This document shows, one piece after another, positions 49,048 through 58,479 of a stretch of 64,000 bases of DNA; positions within the stretch are counted from its first letter, which is position 1; each line of letters opens with the position of its first letter. The position numbers were made by a program, and so were the translations under genes. This stretch comes from Stakelama flava (lineage in GTDB: Bacteria > Pseudomonadota > Alphaproteobacteria > Sphingomonadales > Sphingomonadaceae). The notes under the pieces are model-generated. The model worked only from the letters and a program-made list of their open reading frames with translations, did not search any database and had not been told where the DNA came from. The DNA lies in assembly GCF_019351405.1 (NCBI RefSeq), contig NZ_JAHWZX010000010.1, positions 81,951-145,950 of the forward strand. Direction: 5' to 3'.

Positions 49048-49506
49048 TCACACGCTTTCGGGGCGCTTGCGCTGCAATCCGCTGCGGCGGCAAGATCCCA
49101 CCAGCACGCCGTCCTGATTATAGGCGCGGTGGATGAAAGTGACGATTCCGGCATTGGGCCGCGATTTCGATTCGCGCAGTTCCGCCACCTCGGTCTGGAT
49201 CGACAGCGTATCGCCGATGAAGACGGGCGCTGGAAAGCGAACCTCGTCCCAGCCCAGATTGGCGATCGCGGTGCCCAGCGTCGTATCGCCCACCGACACC
49301 CCCACCATCAGCCCCAGCGTAAAGGTGGAGTTGACCAGAATCCGGCCGTAATCGGTTCCCTTCATATATTCGGCGTCCAAGTGAAGCTGCGCCGGATTAT
49401 GCGTCAGGGTGGAAAACATCAGATTGTCGGTTTCGGTAACGGTGCGCCGGATCGCATGGTCGAAAATCTGCCCGACCTTCAGTTCCTCGAACCACAATCC
49501 CGCCAT
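49048..49506 (-). CDS. MaoC-family dehydratase
   Basis: A 152-residue hotdog-fold hydratase of the MaoC type, acting on enoyl-CoA-like substrates. Typical entry FEELKVGQIFDHAIRRTVTETDN, then the hydratase motif MFSTLTHNPAQLHLDAEYM with the Asn/His catalytic pair, and the FPAPVFIGDTLSIQTEV strand. It is closest in form to mesaconyl/itaconyl-CoA hydratase-like members. A GGGAG stands 9 bases before the ATG. The NUDIX gene follows after 52 bases. Confidence 0.92.
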   Translation of the reverse strand: MAGLWFEELKVGQIFDHAIRRTVTETDNLMFSTLTHNPAQLHLDAEYMKGTDYGRILVNSTFTLGLMVGVSVGDTTLGTAIANLGWDEVRFPAPVFIGDTLSIQTEVAELRESKSRPNAGIVTFIHRAYNQDGVLVGSCRRSGLQRKRPESV

Positions 49507-49591
49507 CCAGCCACACTCCCATGCTTGTTATCCGCGCTATCCGTGGCAAGCATCGCGCGCCGCCGCAAGCGTCGAGCGCGCGCCGGAGCGG

Positions 49592-49966
49592 TCAGGCGCT
49601 GAGCGCGCGAAGCAGATCGTGGCGGCGCAGCGGTTTTTCGACGATATGATGGAAACCGCACGCCATCGCCGCCTCGCGCAGCATTTCGGTGGCGAATCCG
49701 GTGATCAGCACCGCACGCCCCTGCCACCCGACGCCGCGCAGCGCGCGCAATACGCCGATCCCGTCGCCATCGCTCAGCCGATAATCGGTGACCAGATAGG
49801 GCGCGGTTCTGGCGAGACTTTCAGCCAGCAGCGCGCCGATCCCAGGAAAGGATCGCACCTCATATCCTTCCGATTGCAGCAACAGATGAAGCGAGCGGCG
49901 AACCTTCGCGTCATCCTCGATCAGCAGCAACTGCCGCGATTCGGCCTGGGAACGGGAGTCGGTCAT
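49592..49966 (-). CDS. Stand-alone response regulator receiver domain
   Basis: A 124-residue single receiver domain with no output domain. Acidic pocket: Asp18/Asp19 in LLIEDDAKV, with phospho-acceptor Asp61 in VTDYRLSDGDG. Thr in LITGF and Lys in HIVEKPLRR complete the active site. It lies 48 bases downstream of fixJ on the same strand. It could act as a phosphate sink or a feedback protein for the adjacent FixL-like kinase. Confidence 0.92.
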   Translation of the reverse strand: MTDSRSQAESRQLLLIEDDAKVRRSLHLLLQSEGYEVRSFPGIGALLAESLARTAPYLVTDYRLSDGDGIGVLRALRGVGWQGRAVLITGFATEMLREAAMACGFHHIVEKPLRRHDLLRALSA

Positions 49967-50014
49967 AACCCCACGATGCCGCGCGCATCCTCCCCGCGCG
50001 ATACGGGAATCTCC

Positions 50015-50635
50015 TTAGATTTCTCCCTCGATTCCAGCGGCAAAGGCGATGCGCAGCGCTTCGGACAAATTGCGCACCTCCAGCTTGGTCATCAAATTGG
50101 CGCGGTGCACCTCGACCGTGCGCGGTGAAATGCCAAGGTCATAGGCGATCGTCTTGTTCGGATGGCCACGCACCAGCCCGGCAAGCACGTCGGTTTCGCG
50201 CCGGGTCAGCCGCGCCACCAGCACTTTCGCCTCATGTTCGGCGACATCGTCGTGTGAGGTCCGATCGAAACGCGCGAATGCCGATTCGATCGCGGCGAGC
50301 ACCGCCTTTTTCTCAAAGGGCTTTTCCAGAAAATCGACCGCGCCCTGCTTCATCGCGCGCACGGCCGTACCGACATCGCCATGGCCGGTCAGCACGACCA
50401 CCGGCATCGTTACGCCATGGTCGGCCAGCGCCTGCTGCACTTCCAGCCCGTCCATGCCCGGCATGCGGATGTCGAGCAGCACGCAACCGGGTTCGGCGGT
50501 TTTCACGACCTTCAGAAACTCGTCCCCCGATTCATAGGTTTCGACCGTGAAACCGCTGGTGCGCAGCATGAACCCGGCGGATCGCCGGATCGCTTCCTCG
50601 TCATCGACGAGGTGGATGACACGCCTGTCGCTCAT
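50015..50635 (-). CDS. fixJ: FixJ-family response regulator
   Basis: A 206-residue transcription regulator. The receiver domain (1-122) carries HLVDDEEA, phospho-acceptor Asp in [19 protein letters not shown] and FLEKPF. The LuxR-type helix-turn-helix (about 140-200) carries [43 protein letters not shown]. Coupled to the kinase gene by ATGA. In nitrogen-fixing relatives FixJ switches on low-oxygen genes such as fixK; here the neighbouring ompW, hemN and cyd genes are candidates. Confidence 0.94.
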   Translation of the reverse strand: MSDRRVIHLVDDEEAIRRSAGFMLRTSGFTVETYESGDEFLKVVKTAEPGCVLLDIRMPGMDGLEVQQALADHGVTMPVVVLTGHGDVGTAVRAMKQGAVDFLEKPFEKKAVLAAIESAFARFDRTSHDDVAEHEAKVLVARLTRRETDVLAGLVRGHPNKTIAYDLGISPRTVEVHRANLMTKLEVRNLSEALRIAFAAGIEGEI

Positions 50636-52131
50636 TCGCTGGTCTCCGCACTGGGAATCGTGAACGCAAAGATACTGCCGCCGCCATCGTTCGGCTCGGC
50701 GCGGATGCGCCCGCCATGCGCCTCCACGATGGTGCGGCATATCGATAGGCCCAGTCCCATGCCGCTCTGTTTCGTGCTCGTAAAGGCTTCGAACAATCGC
50801 GGCATGATCGACGGGTCCACCCCAGGGCCGGTATCGGCCACCGACACTTCCACCATTGCCAGCGCGGCGCGGCGCGTGCCGACCCGGATATCGCGCACAT
50901 CGCTTTCGCTCACCGCGTCGATCGCGTTACGGATCAGGTTCACCAATACCTGTTGAATTTGAACGCGATCGACCAGCACCGGCGGCATGTCGGGCGAAAG
51001 GTCGAAAAAGGCGCGGATGCTCCTTTCGGTCGCTCCGGCAAAGCCCAGCCGTCCCGCGCCGCCAATCAGTTCATCCAGATCCTCGACCCGCTTTTCGATC
51101 TCGCCCCGCGCGACGAATTCGCGCAGGCGGCGAACGATATTCCCGGCGCGCAGCGCTTCGCTCGCCGATTCGGACACTGCTTCATGCAGCATGTCGGGTT
51201 CGATCGTCCCTTCGTCGATCAGGTCGCGCACCGCCTCCAGATAATTGGCGATCGCGGTCAGCGGCTGATTGAGTTCATGCGCGAGCGTGGAGGCCATGGT
51301 CCCCATCGCGCTCAGCCGCGATACGTGGATTAGTTCGCTGCGCAGTTCCTCCATCCGCAATTCGGCTTCCTGTTCGTGGGTAAGGTCGCGGATGAAACCG
51401 GTGAAGATTCGGAAACTCTCGCTAACCGCCTCCCCCACCGCCAATTCCATCGGGAAGGTTTCGCCGCTGCGGCGCATGCCGCGCACCACCCGGCCGATGC
51501 CGATAATGCGCTTTTCGCCGGTTTCCTCGTAATGTTTCAGATACTGGTCGTGCCGTCCGCGATCGGGCTGCGGCATGAGCATGCCGACATTGCGCCCGCG
51601 CACCTCCTCCTCGCTATAGCCGAACAGCGTTTCGGCGGCGGTGCTGAACGACAGGATGATTCCACGTTCGTCGATGACGATCATCGCTTCGGGCACGGTG
51701 GCGAGGATCGAGCGAAGATGCTGTTCGTTGCGGGCGAGCGCCGACTGGTCGGCTTTCTCACGCGTGATGTCGCGGGTGATCTGGCAAAAGGCGGCCGTGG
51801 CCCCGTCCGTCCCGCGCACGGCAAGCGTGGTGGCGTCGGCAAGGAATTCGGATCCATCCCGCCTGACGCGCCAGCTTTCGCGCCGATGACGGCCATGGTC
51901 GCGTGCCGCGGCCAGATCGGTCGCCGCCTCTTTCGCACCCGCCTGCCCCTCCTGATACAGCATGCCCAGCGGCTGGCCGATCGCTGCCTGCGCGCTCCAT
52001 CCGGTCAGCCGCTCGGCGCCCGCGTTCCATGACAGGATGACCCCGTGCGCATCGGCCAGCAGCATCGCGCATTCGCTTTCGCCCGCGATGACATTTGCGA
52101 AATCCAGATCGGGTATCGATGCCTTGGTCAT
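50632..52131 (-). CDS. FixL-like PAS-PAS histidine kinase lacking the heme histidine
   Basis: A 499-residue soluble sensor kinase with PAS (about 17-128), PAS (about 135-255), HisKA with His285 in [10 protein letters not shown], and a HATPase domain with [10 protein letters not shown] and DTGPGV. The second PAS matches the FixL heme domain closely ([22 protein letters not shown]...IIGIGRVV...FTGFIRDLT). But position 208 is Arg where FixL has the heme-binding His in the H-IIGIGR motif; the following Arg214 is kept. A usual FixL oxygen sensor is therefore doubtful. The start is the ATG after CAGGAACAGGC. Confidence 0.92.
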   Translation of the reverse strand: MTKASIPDLDFANVIAGESECAMLLADAHGVILSWNAGAERLTGWSAQAAIGQPLGMLYQEGQAGAKEAATDLAAARDHGRHRRESWRVRRDGSEFLADATTLAVRGTDGATAAFCQITRDITREKADQSALARNEQHLRSILATVPEAMIVIDERGIILSFSTAAETLFGYSEEEVRGRNVGMLMPQPDRGRHDQYLKHYEETGEKRIIGIGRVVRGMRRSGETFPMELAVGEAVSESFRIFTGFIRDLTHEQEAELRMEELRSELIHVSRLSAMGTMASTLAHELNQPLTAIANYLEAVRDLIDEGTIEPDMLHEAVSESASEALRAGNIVRRLREFVARGEIEKRVEDLDELIGGAGRLGFAGATERSIRAFFDLSPDMPPVLVDRVQIQQVLVNLIRNAIDAVSESDVRDIRVGTRRAALAMVEVSVADTGPGVDPSIMPRLFEAFTSTKQSGMGLGLSICRTIVEAHGGRIRAEPNDGGGSIFAFTIPSAETSE

Positions 52132-52223
52132 GCCTGTTCCTGCGTGCGCGCGATGGCTCGCGCCCTGCCCGACGCCACCGTTCAAAAGGACGCTTCCTTC
52201 CGGAAATCTACCTAATCGCTATA

Positions 52224-52237
52224 TTGCGAACGATCAA
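52224..52237. promoter_or_regulatory. Imperfect FNR/FixK-type box before ompW
   Basis: TTGCG-AACG-ATCAA against the consensus TTGAT-N4-ATCAA: 8 of 10 positions match, with the right spacing. It is centred about 63 bases before the ompW start, between the divergent kinase gene and ompW. Single-site match, so modest weight. Confidence 0.4.
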
Positions 52238-52293
52238 AGTGCGCAGCCGCGCGCAGCAGTATCGCGCCTGCAACCAATGCAGGAGATTTGATC

Positions 52294-52980
52294 ATGCGCG
52301 TGCCATCCTTTGCTATCACCGCCGCCGCCGCTGCGGCGCTTCTCGCCCCCGGCGCGGCCCTGGCCCAGGACGCGGCCCCCGCCACCGGCATCCAGGCGGG
52401 CGACGTGCTCGTCCGCGCCCGCGCCATCCTGGTTTCCCCGAACGAAAGCTCCAGCGCCGTCGAACCCGCATTTCCGGGCAGTGATGTGGGTGTGGGCTAC
52501 AGCGTGATGCCCGAAGTCGACTTCACCTATATGGCGACCGACAATATCGGCGCGGAGCTGATTCTGGGCACGACCAAGCATGCGGCGCAGGGGCGCGGGA
52601 CGCTGGGCGGAATCGACAAGCTGGCCAGCACATGGGTCCTGCCGCCGACGCTGACGCTGCAATATCATTTCAACCCGCACGGGACAGTGCGCCCCTATCT
52701 GGGCGCCGGGGTCAACTACACCATCTTTTATTCCGAAGATGCCAGCGACGCGCTGGAAGCCGCGATCGGCGACACGAAGATAAAGATGGACGACAGCTTC
52801 GGCTATGCGCTGCAGGCCGGTGTCGACATGGATCTGACCGATCGGGTGTTCGTCAATTTCGACCTGAAATATATCGACATGGATACTACCGCCACGCTGA
52901 ATACCGGCGGCGCGATCAATCAGGCCGACATTCATATCGATCCATTCGTCGTGGGGCTGGGCATCGGAACCCGCTTCTGA
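52294..52980 (+). CDS. ompW: OmpW-family outer membrane protein
   Basis: A 228-residue outer membrane eight-strand beta-barrel. Signal peptide to ALAQD. It begins GDVLVRARAILVSPNESSS, continues with the family stretch PEVDFTYMATDNIGAELILGTTKH and LPPTLTLQYHFNPHGTVRPYLGAGVNYTIFY, and ends in a terminal Phe (GIGTRF). An AGGAGA 7 bases upstream fits the ATG at 52294, not the TTG at 52288. In other bacteria OmpW is linked to low oxygen and small hydrophobic compound uptake. Confidence 0.94.
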   Translation: MRVPSFAITAAAAAALLAPGAALAQDAAPATGIQAGDVLVRARAILVSPNESSSAVEPAFPGSDVGVGYSVMPEVDFTYMATDNIGAELILGTTKHAAQGRGTLGGIDKLASTWVLPPTLTLQYHFNPHGTVRPYLGAGVNYTIFYSEDASDALEAAIGDTKIKMDDSFGYALQAGVDMDLTDRVFVNFDLKYIDMDTTATLNTGGAINQADIHIDPFVVGLGIGTRF

Positions 52981-53003
52981 CGACACCATGGCTGGCAAGG
53001 GGG

Positions 53004-53035
53004 AAGGGGGCGGTCGCGGCGACCGCCCCCTTTTT
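53004..53035 (+). terminator. Intrinsic terminator after ompW
   Basis: Stem GGGGGCGGTC (53006-53015) / GACCGCCCCC (53021-53030) with a 5-base loop, followed by TTTTT. Confidence 0.92.
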
Positions 53036-53146
53036 CGTGCCCGCGATTCATATCAGGGGGCATCGATATTGACGTTCGCGATCGCGACGCCGCACAGCCC
53101 TTGCCGGAATGTTCGACGAGGAGCCTCGCCGAACGCAGGTTTGGCG

Positions 53147-53953
53147 TCAATGCGCCAGAAAGAGCGGCACCGGGCTGTGATCGAACAATTGCCGGGTGAC
53201 CCCGCCGAACATCGATTCGATCAGGCGCGGGCGACTGAAACCACCCATCACGACATAATCGGGCTTCATGTCGCCGATCGCCTTCAGGATCGCATCACCC
53301 GGATGCGTTCCCACCCCCGTTACCCGGTGGATGGCGGCGTGGATGCCGTGCCGGGAGAGATATTCGGCCGCCGCTTCGGCGTGCAGTTTAACTGATCCGT
53401 CCTCTACCTCGAACAGCGTTACGCCGCTCGCATGGGCAAGCAGCGGCACCGCCGCTCGCAGCGCCGTTTCCGCCTCACGCGAACCATCCCAGGCGACCAG
53501 CGCACCGCCGAACGGGTTGAGCTTGCGCATATCGGCAGGCACAGCCAGCACCGGCTTGCCCGATGACACAATCAGTTCCCCGGCGATTTCCGACAGCCGG
53601 GGATGGGGAAATTTCTGAAGGTCGCTGTTGACCACGATCAGGTCGCAAAGCCGCGCCGCACGCCGCATCGCCTCACCCGGATCGCCGCTCGCCTCGATAC
53701 TGGTCCATGCCACGTCCTCGCTCGCCAGCCGCTGTTCCAGCCGTCCGCGATTGGCCTGTTCCTGCTCGATTTCCTCCGACATCAGGATGGGGCCGAGGCC
53801 GGGTGAGAAATAATCCTCGTTCATTGCAGGCGCGAGCGCGATGTCGACGCAGCTCAAATGTCCGTCCATCGCGCGGGTAACATCCAGCGCCGCCTGAAAC
53901 CGGGCCTCCTGCCCTGAATCGTCGTGCACCAGCAGCAATATATTCTTCATCAT
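53147..53953 (-). CDS. Universal stress protein, tandem UspA domains
   Basis: A 268-residue protein with two UspA-like domains (about 1-145 and 150-268). The second carries VMGGFSRPRLIESMFGGVTRQL near the end, with Gly-rich nucleotide-binding spacing (G-X2-G-X9-G). The first, LLLVHDDSGQEARFQAALD, is more diverged, as is common in tandem Usp proteins. It starts at one of two adjacent ATGs. Often induced at low oxygen or in stationary phase in other bacteria. Confidence 0.9.
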   Translation of the reverse strand: MMKNILLLVHDDSGQEARFQAALDVTRAMDGHLSCVDIALAPAMNEDYFSPGLGPILMSEEIEQEQANRGRLEQRLASEDVAWTSIEASGDPGEAMRRAARLCDLIVVNSDLQKFPHPRLSEIAGELIVSSGKPVLAVPADMRKLNPFGGALVAWDGSREAETALRAAVPLLAHASGVTLFEVEDGSVKLHAEAAAEYLSRHGIHAAIHRVTGVGTHPGDAILKAIGDMKPDYVVMGGFSRPRLIESMFGGVTRQLFDHSPVPLFLAH

Positions 53954-54038
53954 CGCCTCCCGATTTCAGAAATTCACTGGCAGGCTAAACACCCGGACGA
54001 TCGACGGGCTATCGGTAGAGTTACGCAATAAAGGCAGT

Positions 54039-55382
54039 TCAGACCGCTCGGCTGAAGCGGCGCGCGCCCGGATTGCGATAGGTGTCGAACACAGCGGCGG
54101 CGAGGCGCGCATAGGGAAGGCCATCGCGCGTAATGGCCAGACGCGCGCCATCGCGCCGAACGACGCCGTGCCCCTCCAATTCGTAGAGCAGCGCTTCATC
54201 GGCGACGGCCGCGCTGGCGGGCAGGCCGTGGGCACGCGCGATCGCCTGTGCATCGACGACGCCATCGCACAGCAACCGCTCGATCACCGCGCCGCGCAAC
54301 CGGTCCTCGCGCGAGCGCACCAGTCCACGCACCGCGCACCCCTGCCGGTTGCCGGCCAGCATGCGATAGCGCCCGACATGCTTTTCATTTTGCACGATCA
54401 GCCCGGGAAACTGGCTGATCGCCGATGCGCCCAGCCCGATCAGCGTCGTTGCGCAGTCGTCAGTGAACCCCTGAAAATTGCGATGCAGCGCACCTTCGCG
54501 GGCGGCCAGCGTCAGGTTGTCCCACGGTCGGGCGAAATGATCGAATCCGATCGCCTCCATCCCCTGTTCGACCAGCATGTCATGGGCCAGCGCACGCTGC
54601 CAGAAACGCGCCTCGCCATCGGGCAGGCGGCTTTCGTCGATCATTCGCTGGCGCGGCAACAGGCGCGGCATATGCGCATAGCCGAACATCGCCACGCGGT
54701 CGGGCGCAAGCGTCTGCGTGGCGGACAATGTCGCCGCGATATCGTCCAGCCTTTGTCCGGGCAGGCCGTACATCAGGTCGAGGTTGATCCGTGCGATTCC
54801 CGCTTCGCGCGCGTCGGCCATCACCCGGCTGACTTCGGCCAGCGGCTGGATACGGCCGATCGCGGCCTGAATATGCGGCGAAAATGTCTGCGCCCCAATA
54901 CTAATGCGGCCTACCCCGGCGGCGGCGAACGCGATCGCATGATCGCGGGTGAACGAACGCGGGTCGATCTCCACCGCCCATTCGGCGTCCAGTGGAATCG
55001 CGAAATTCTGGCGCAGATGTTCGGCGAGCCGCGAAAACTGTGCCGGCGACAGGACATTGGGGGTGCCGCCGCCGAAATGCACCTGTCCGATCGTTCCGCC
55101 AAACGCCGCGCCGATCTGAGCGATTTCGGCGAAAAGCGCCTCCAGATATGCCTCGAGCCGATCCTCGCGATTGAGTGCCCCGGTGTTGCAACCGCAATAC
55201 CAGCAGACCGAATGACAATAGGGGATGTGGATATACAGCGACGCCGGCCCGTCCTTTGCCGCGCTGCCAAGCGCCGCGGCATGCTGCCCCGCGCCGACCG
55301 ATCCGTCAAATTCGGCCGCGGTGGGATAGCTGGTGTAGCGCGGCGCGGCGCGGTTCGCGAGGGCGGGGATATAACGGTGCAT
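54039..55382 (-). CDS. hemN: Oxygen-independent coproporphyrinogen III oxidase
   Basis: A 447-residue radical-SAM enzyme that makes protoporphyrinogen IX without oxygen, for heme synthesis in low oxygen. The radical-SAM cluster is Cys56-X3-Cys60-X2-Cys63 in YIHIPYCHSVCWYCGC. Family motifs are RYTSYPTA, VHFGGGTPNVLSPAQ and DLMYGLPGQ. A C-terminal helical domain (about 350-447) completes the HemN form. Situated between usp and cydX, it supplies heme for cytochrome bd when oxygen is low. Confidence 0.96.
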   Translation of the reverse strand: MHRYIPALANRAAPRYTSYPTAAEFDGSVGAGQHAAALGSAAKDGPASLYIHIPYCHSVCWYCGCNTGALNREDRLEAYLEALFAEIAQIGAAFGGTIGQVHFGGGTPNVLSPAQFSRLAEHLRQNFAIPLDAEWAVEIDPRSFTRDHAIAFAAAGVGRISIGAQTFSPHIQAAIGRIQPLAEVSRVMADAREAGIARINLDLMYGLPGQRLDDIAATLSATQTLAPDRVAMFGYAHMPRLLPRQRMIDESRLPDGEARFWQRALAHDMLVEQGMEAIGFDHFARPWDNLTLAAREGALHRNFQGFTDDCATTLIGLGASAISQFPGLIVQNEKHVGRYRMLAGNRQGCAVRGLVRSREDRLRGAVIERLLCDGVVDAQAIARAHGLPASAAVADEALLYELEGHGVVRRDGARLAITRDGLPYARLAAAVFDTYRNPGARRFSRAV

Positions 55383-55462
55383 GGGCGGCGCCCCTTCAAG
55401 ATGCCGGAACGGAGCGGCGCGGCCAACCTTTGCTTCGGTTCGCCGCGCCGGAAGCGATGAAA

Positions 55463-55579
55463 TCAGTCCTCGACCGTCAGATCAGTCGCGGGGTCGGTAT
55501 GGAATTCAAGCCAGATGCCGTTCATCACCGCGACACCGACTGCCAGGCCGAGACCCAGGATCCATGCGAAATACCACAT
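55463..55579 (-). CDS. cydX: Cytochrome bd oxidase small subunit CydX
   Basis: A 38-residue membrane protein that stabilises the cytochrome bd oxidase. It starts MWYFAWILGLGLAVGVAV, the CydX/YbgT signature: an aromatic N-terminus (MWYFAWILG) and one span, followed by MNGIWLEFH. The rest is acidic (DPATDLTVED). AAGGAG lies 8 bases before the ATG. It follows the cydB stop by 12 bases on the same strand, the usual position for cydX. Confidence 0.93.
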   Translation of the reverse strand: MWYFAWILGLGLAVGVAVMNGIWLEFHTDPATDLTVED

Positions 55580-55591
55580 TGCCAAATCTCC

Positions 55592-56737
55592 TTAATAATA
55601 ATCGGGGTTCAGGCGAACTTCTTCCTCGCTCACCCGTCCGAACATCACGCGATAGGCCCAGGCCGTATAGGCAAGCACGATAGGCAGCAGCAGCACCGTC
55701 GCCAGCAGCATGATGAACAGCGTCATATGGCTGGAAGAGGCGGTCCAGACGGTCAGGCTGGACGCCGGATCGATCGAGCTGGGCAGGATAAAGGGAAACA
55801 TCGACAGGCCGACCGTCGCGATGATGCCTACCGTGGCGATGCTCGATCCGGTGAAGACCATGGTGTCGCCGCGCCCGCGAATGCCGAAAAAGGCGATGAC
55901 CGGCCCCAAAAAGCCCAGCATCGGCGCGATCAGCATCCAGGGATGCGCAGAATAATTGTCCATCCACGCGCCCGCCGCGGCGACCGCCCCGGCAAGATGC
56001 GGGTTGGACGGCCCGTTGGGATCGACCGCGCCGCTGACCTGATAGCCCATCGACCCCATCGCCACGAACACGCCGCCCAGCGCAAACAGAGCGATGGCAA
56101 GAATGGCGGCGATCTGACCCCAGCTGCGGGCGCGTTCGCGCACCACGCCTTCGGCTTTCAGGCTGAGCCAGCCAGCGCCGTGCAGCACCAGCATCGCGAC
56201 CGACAGCAGACCGGTCAGCAGCGTGAACGGCGTGAACAGGCCGAGCAGCGTTCCTTCGTAAAAGGGGCGCAGGTCGCCGTCGAGCCGGAAGGGCACGCCC
56301 GCCAGCACGTTGCCGACCGCGACGCCGAAGACCAGTGCGGGAACGAATCCCCCGACGAACAGCGCCCAGTCCCAGCGATTGCGCCATGCCGGATCGGCCC
56401 TTTTCGACCGGTATTTGAACCCCACCGGACGCAGGATCAGCGCCGAAAGCACCAGGAACATGGCGAGGTAGAACCCCGAAAAGCTGACCGCATAGACGAA
56501 TGGCCATGCAGCGAAGATCGCGCCGCCGCCCAGGATGAACCAGACCTGGTTCCCTTCCCAGGTGGCGCCGATGGTGTTGATGACCATCCGACGTTCCTCA
56601 TCGGTCTTGCCGATAAAGGGAAGCAGCGCCGCGGTGCCCAGATCGAACCCGTCGGTCAGCGCAAAGCCGATCAGCAGCACACCCAGCAGCAGCCACCAGA
56701 TGACGCGAAGCGTTTCATAATCGAGCGGAATACCCAT
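55592..56737 (-). CDS. cydB: Cytochrome bd ubiquinol oxidase subunit II
   Basis: A 381-residue nine-span membrane protein. Family hallmarks: WWLLLGVLLIGFALTDGFDLGTAALLPF at the start, WEGNQVWFILGGGAIFAAWP and the GFYLAMFLVLSALILRPVGFKYR stretch. It pairs with CydA to reduce oxygen to water with high affinity, without proton pumping. A TAA stop precedes cydX by 12 bases. Confidence 0.97.
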   Translation of the reverse strand: MGIPLDYETLRVIWWLLLGVLLIGFALTDGFDLGTAALLPFIGKTDEERRMVINTIGATWEGNQVWFILGGGAIFAAWPFVYAVSFSGFYLAMFLVLSALILRPVGFKYRSKRADPAWRNRWDWALFVGGFVPALVFGVAVGNVLAGVPFRLDGDLRPFYEGTLLGLFTPFTLLTGLLSVAMLVLHGAGWLSLKAEGVVRERARSWGQIAAILAIALFALGGVFVAMGSMGYQVSGAVDPNGPSNPHLAGAVAAAGAWMDNYSAHPWMLIAPMLGFLGPVIAFFGIRGRGDTMVFTGSSIATVGIIATVGLSMFPFILPSSIDPASSLTVWTASSSHMTLFIMLLATVLLLPIVLAYTAWAYRVMFGRVSEEEVRLNPDYY

Positions 56738-56764
56738 TTCTTGTCTCCGTATCGTCTTGTCGGC

Positions 56765-58354
56765 TCATTCCGCCGGGACGGTCTGATAGGCGCCGGTGGT
56801 CGGCGCGGACGGCGCGCGGCCGGGATCGGTGCGCCACGGAATGTAAGTTTCCGGGCCCTTTTTGATTGCGGCGAGCATCAGTCGCACCTCGATCACCGCC
56901 AATACGCCGTACAACAGGGTGAAACCGGCGATCGTCGTCCAGATTTGCGGCACCGTCAGGCTGGAAGCGCCCAGGAAGGTGGGCAGCACGCCGTCCACCG
57001 CCCAGGGCTGACGCCCGACCTCCGCCACGATCCAGCCGAACTCCACCGCAAGCCAGGGAAGCGGCATGACCCACAGCGCAAGGCGAAGGAACCATTTGCG
57101 GTCGAACTTGCGGCTGTTGGCGAAGTAGAGCGCGGTCGCGAAGAACGCGATCAGCACGAACCCGATCAGCGCCATTCCGCGGAACAGCCAGAACAATAGC
57201 GGCACATTGGGTACGGTCGACCACGCCGCCTTCTGAATGGTGGCGGCATCCGCCTGACGCGGATCGGCGACATAGCGTTTGAGCAGCATTGCATAGCCAA
57301 GATCAGCCTTGGACCGTTCATAGGCTTCGCGCGCGGCAAGATCGTTGCGGTTCACCTTCAGCTTCTCGACCGCGTCATAGGCGGTCAGCCCGTTGACGAT
57401 CCGCGCTTCGGCCTGGCGAACCAGCGGCTTGATGCCCGAAACCTCACCCGTCAGGCTGCGCGTGGCGATCAGGCCAAGGACGTAAGGCACCTTGATCTCA
57501 TAGCCGGTTTCATGCCCCGTATTGGACGGCAGGCCGAAAATCGCGATGCCGGCGGGCGCCGCATCGGTATCCCATGCGCCCTCGATCGCGGCGAGCTTCA
57601 TCTTCTGGTTGTCGGTCAGCGCATAGCCGCTTTCATCGCCCAGCACGACGGCGGACAGCGATGCGGCAAGGCCGAATGCGGCGGCGACCGCGAAGCTGCG
57701 CTTGGCCAGCTCCAGATGCCGCCCCCTGAGCAGATAGAAAGCCGAAACGCCCAGCACGAACACGCTGGCCGTCACATATCCGGCGCTGACGGTGTGAACG
57801 AACTTGGCCTGCGCGACGGGGTTGAAGATCACTTCGTAGAAATTGGTGATTTCCATGCGCATCGTGTCGGGATTGAACGCCGCACCCGCAGGGTGCTGCA
57901 TCCAGCCATTGGCGATCAGGATCCACAATGCCGAAAGGTTGGAACCCAGCGCCACCATGAAGGTGGTTGCAAGATGGCCGCGCTTCGACAGGCGGTCCCA
58001 GCCGAAGAACATCAGCCCGACGAACGTCGCTTCCAGGAAAAAGGCCATCAGCCCTTCGATGGCGAGCGGCGCGCCAAAAATATCGCCGACATAATGCGAA
58101 TAATAGGACCAGTTGGTCCCGAATTCGAATTCCATGGTGAGGCCGGTCCCGACGCCCAGTACGAAGTTGATACCGAACAGCTTCGCCCAGAAGCGGGTGA
58201 TGTCGCGCCAGATCGGCCGGTCGGTCATCACATAGATGCTCTCCATGATCACAAGGATGAAGGAGAGACCGAGCGTGAGCGGTACGAACAGGAAGTGATA
58301 CAAGGCTGTCAGGGCAAATTGCAGCCTCGACAGTTCGACAACAGCCATATCCAT
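56765..58354 (-). CDS. cydA: Cytochrome bd ubiquinol oxidase subunit I
   Basis: A 529-residue heme-carrying subunit. Heme ligands by position: His20 (LYHFLFVPLTLG), His187 (KFVHTVSAGYV) and a later Met; Glu100 and Glu108 fit the proton-channel residues of E. coli. The quinol loop contains VPYVLGLIATRSLTGEVSGI and is of the long, E. coli-like type. The start near 58354 (MDMAVVELSRLQF) fits the family N-terminus; a longer frame upstream does not. No FNR box is visible in the 125-base divergent gap to cydD. Confidence 0.96.
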   Translation of the reverse strand: MDMAVVELSRLQFALTALYHFLFVPLTLGLSFILVIMESIYVMTDRPIWRDITRFWAKLFGINFVLGVGTGLTMEFEFGTNWSYYSHYVGDIFGAPLAIEGLMAFFLEATFVGLMFFGWDRLSKRGHLATTFMVALGSNLSALWILIANGWMQHPAGAAFNPDTMRMEITNFYEVIFNPVAQAKFVHTVSAGYVTASVFVLGVSAFYLLRGRHLELAKRSFAVAAAFGLAASLSAVVLGDESGYALTDNQKMKLAAIEGAWDTDAAPAGIAIFGLPSNTGHETGYEIKVPYVLGLIATRSLTGEVSGIKPLVRQAEARIVNGLTAYDAVEKLKVNRNDLAAREAYERSKADLGYAMLLKRYVADPRQADAATIQKAAWSTVPNVPLLFWLFRGMALIGFVLIAFFATALYFANSRKFDRKWFLRLALWVMPLPWLAVEFGWIVAEVGRQPWAVDGVLPTFLGASSLTVPQIWTTIAGFTLLYGVLAVIEVRLMLAAIKKGPETYIPWRTDPGRAPSAPTTGAYQTVPAE

Positions 58355-58479
58355 GGTAACGGGTCCCCATTTCGCGGCAAAGCCGCCTTTTGACGCGTGC
58401 CGGTTAGGCGCTGCGGGGGCGACGCCGATATTGGGGATATTCCGTAGTAAGGAGCGTTCGCGCCCACGATGCCGATGCG

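Noticed and set aside
55175..57199. A 674-codon plus-strand frame opposite cydB and cydX
   Set aside because: Antisense to well-recognised cyd genes; long polar runs are mirror images of hydrophobic spans.
58355..58479. FNR/FixK box between cydA and cydD
   Set aside because: No TTGAT-N4-ATCAA-like sequence found; a GATATT-GGG-GATATT direct repeat is too weak to call.
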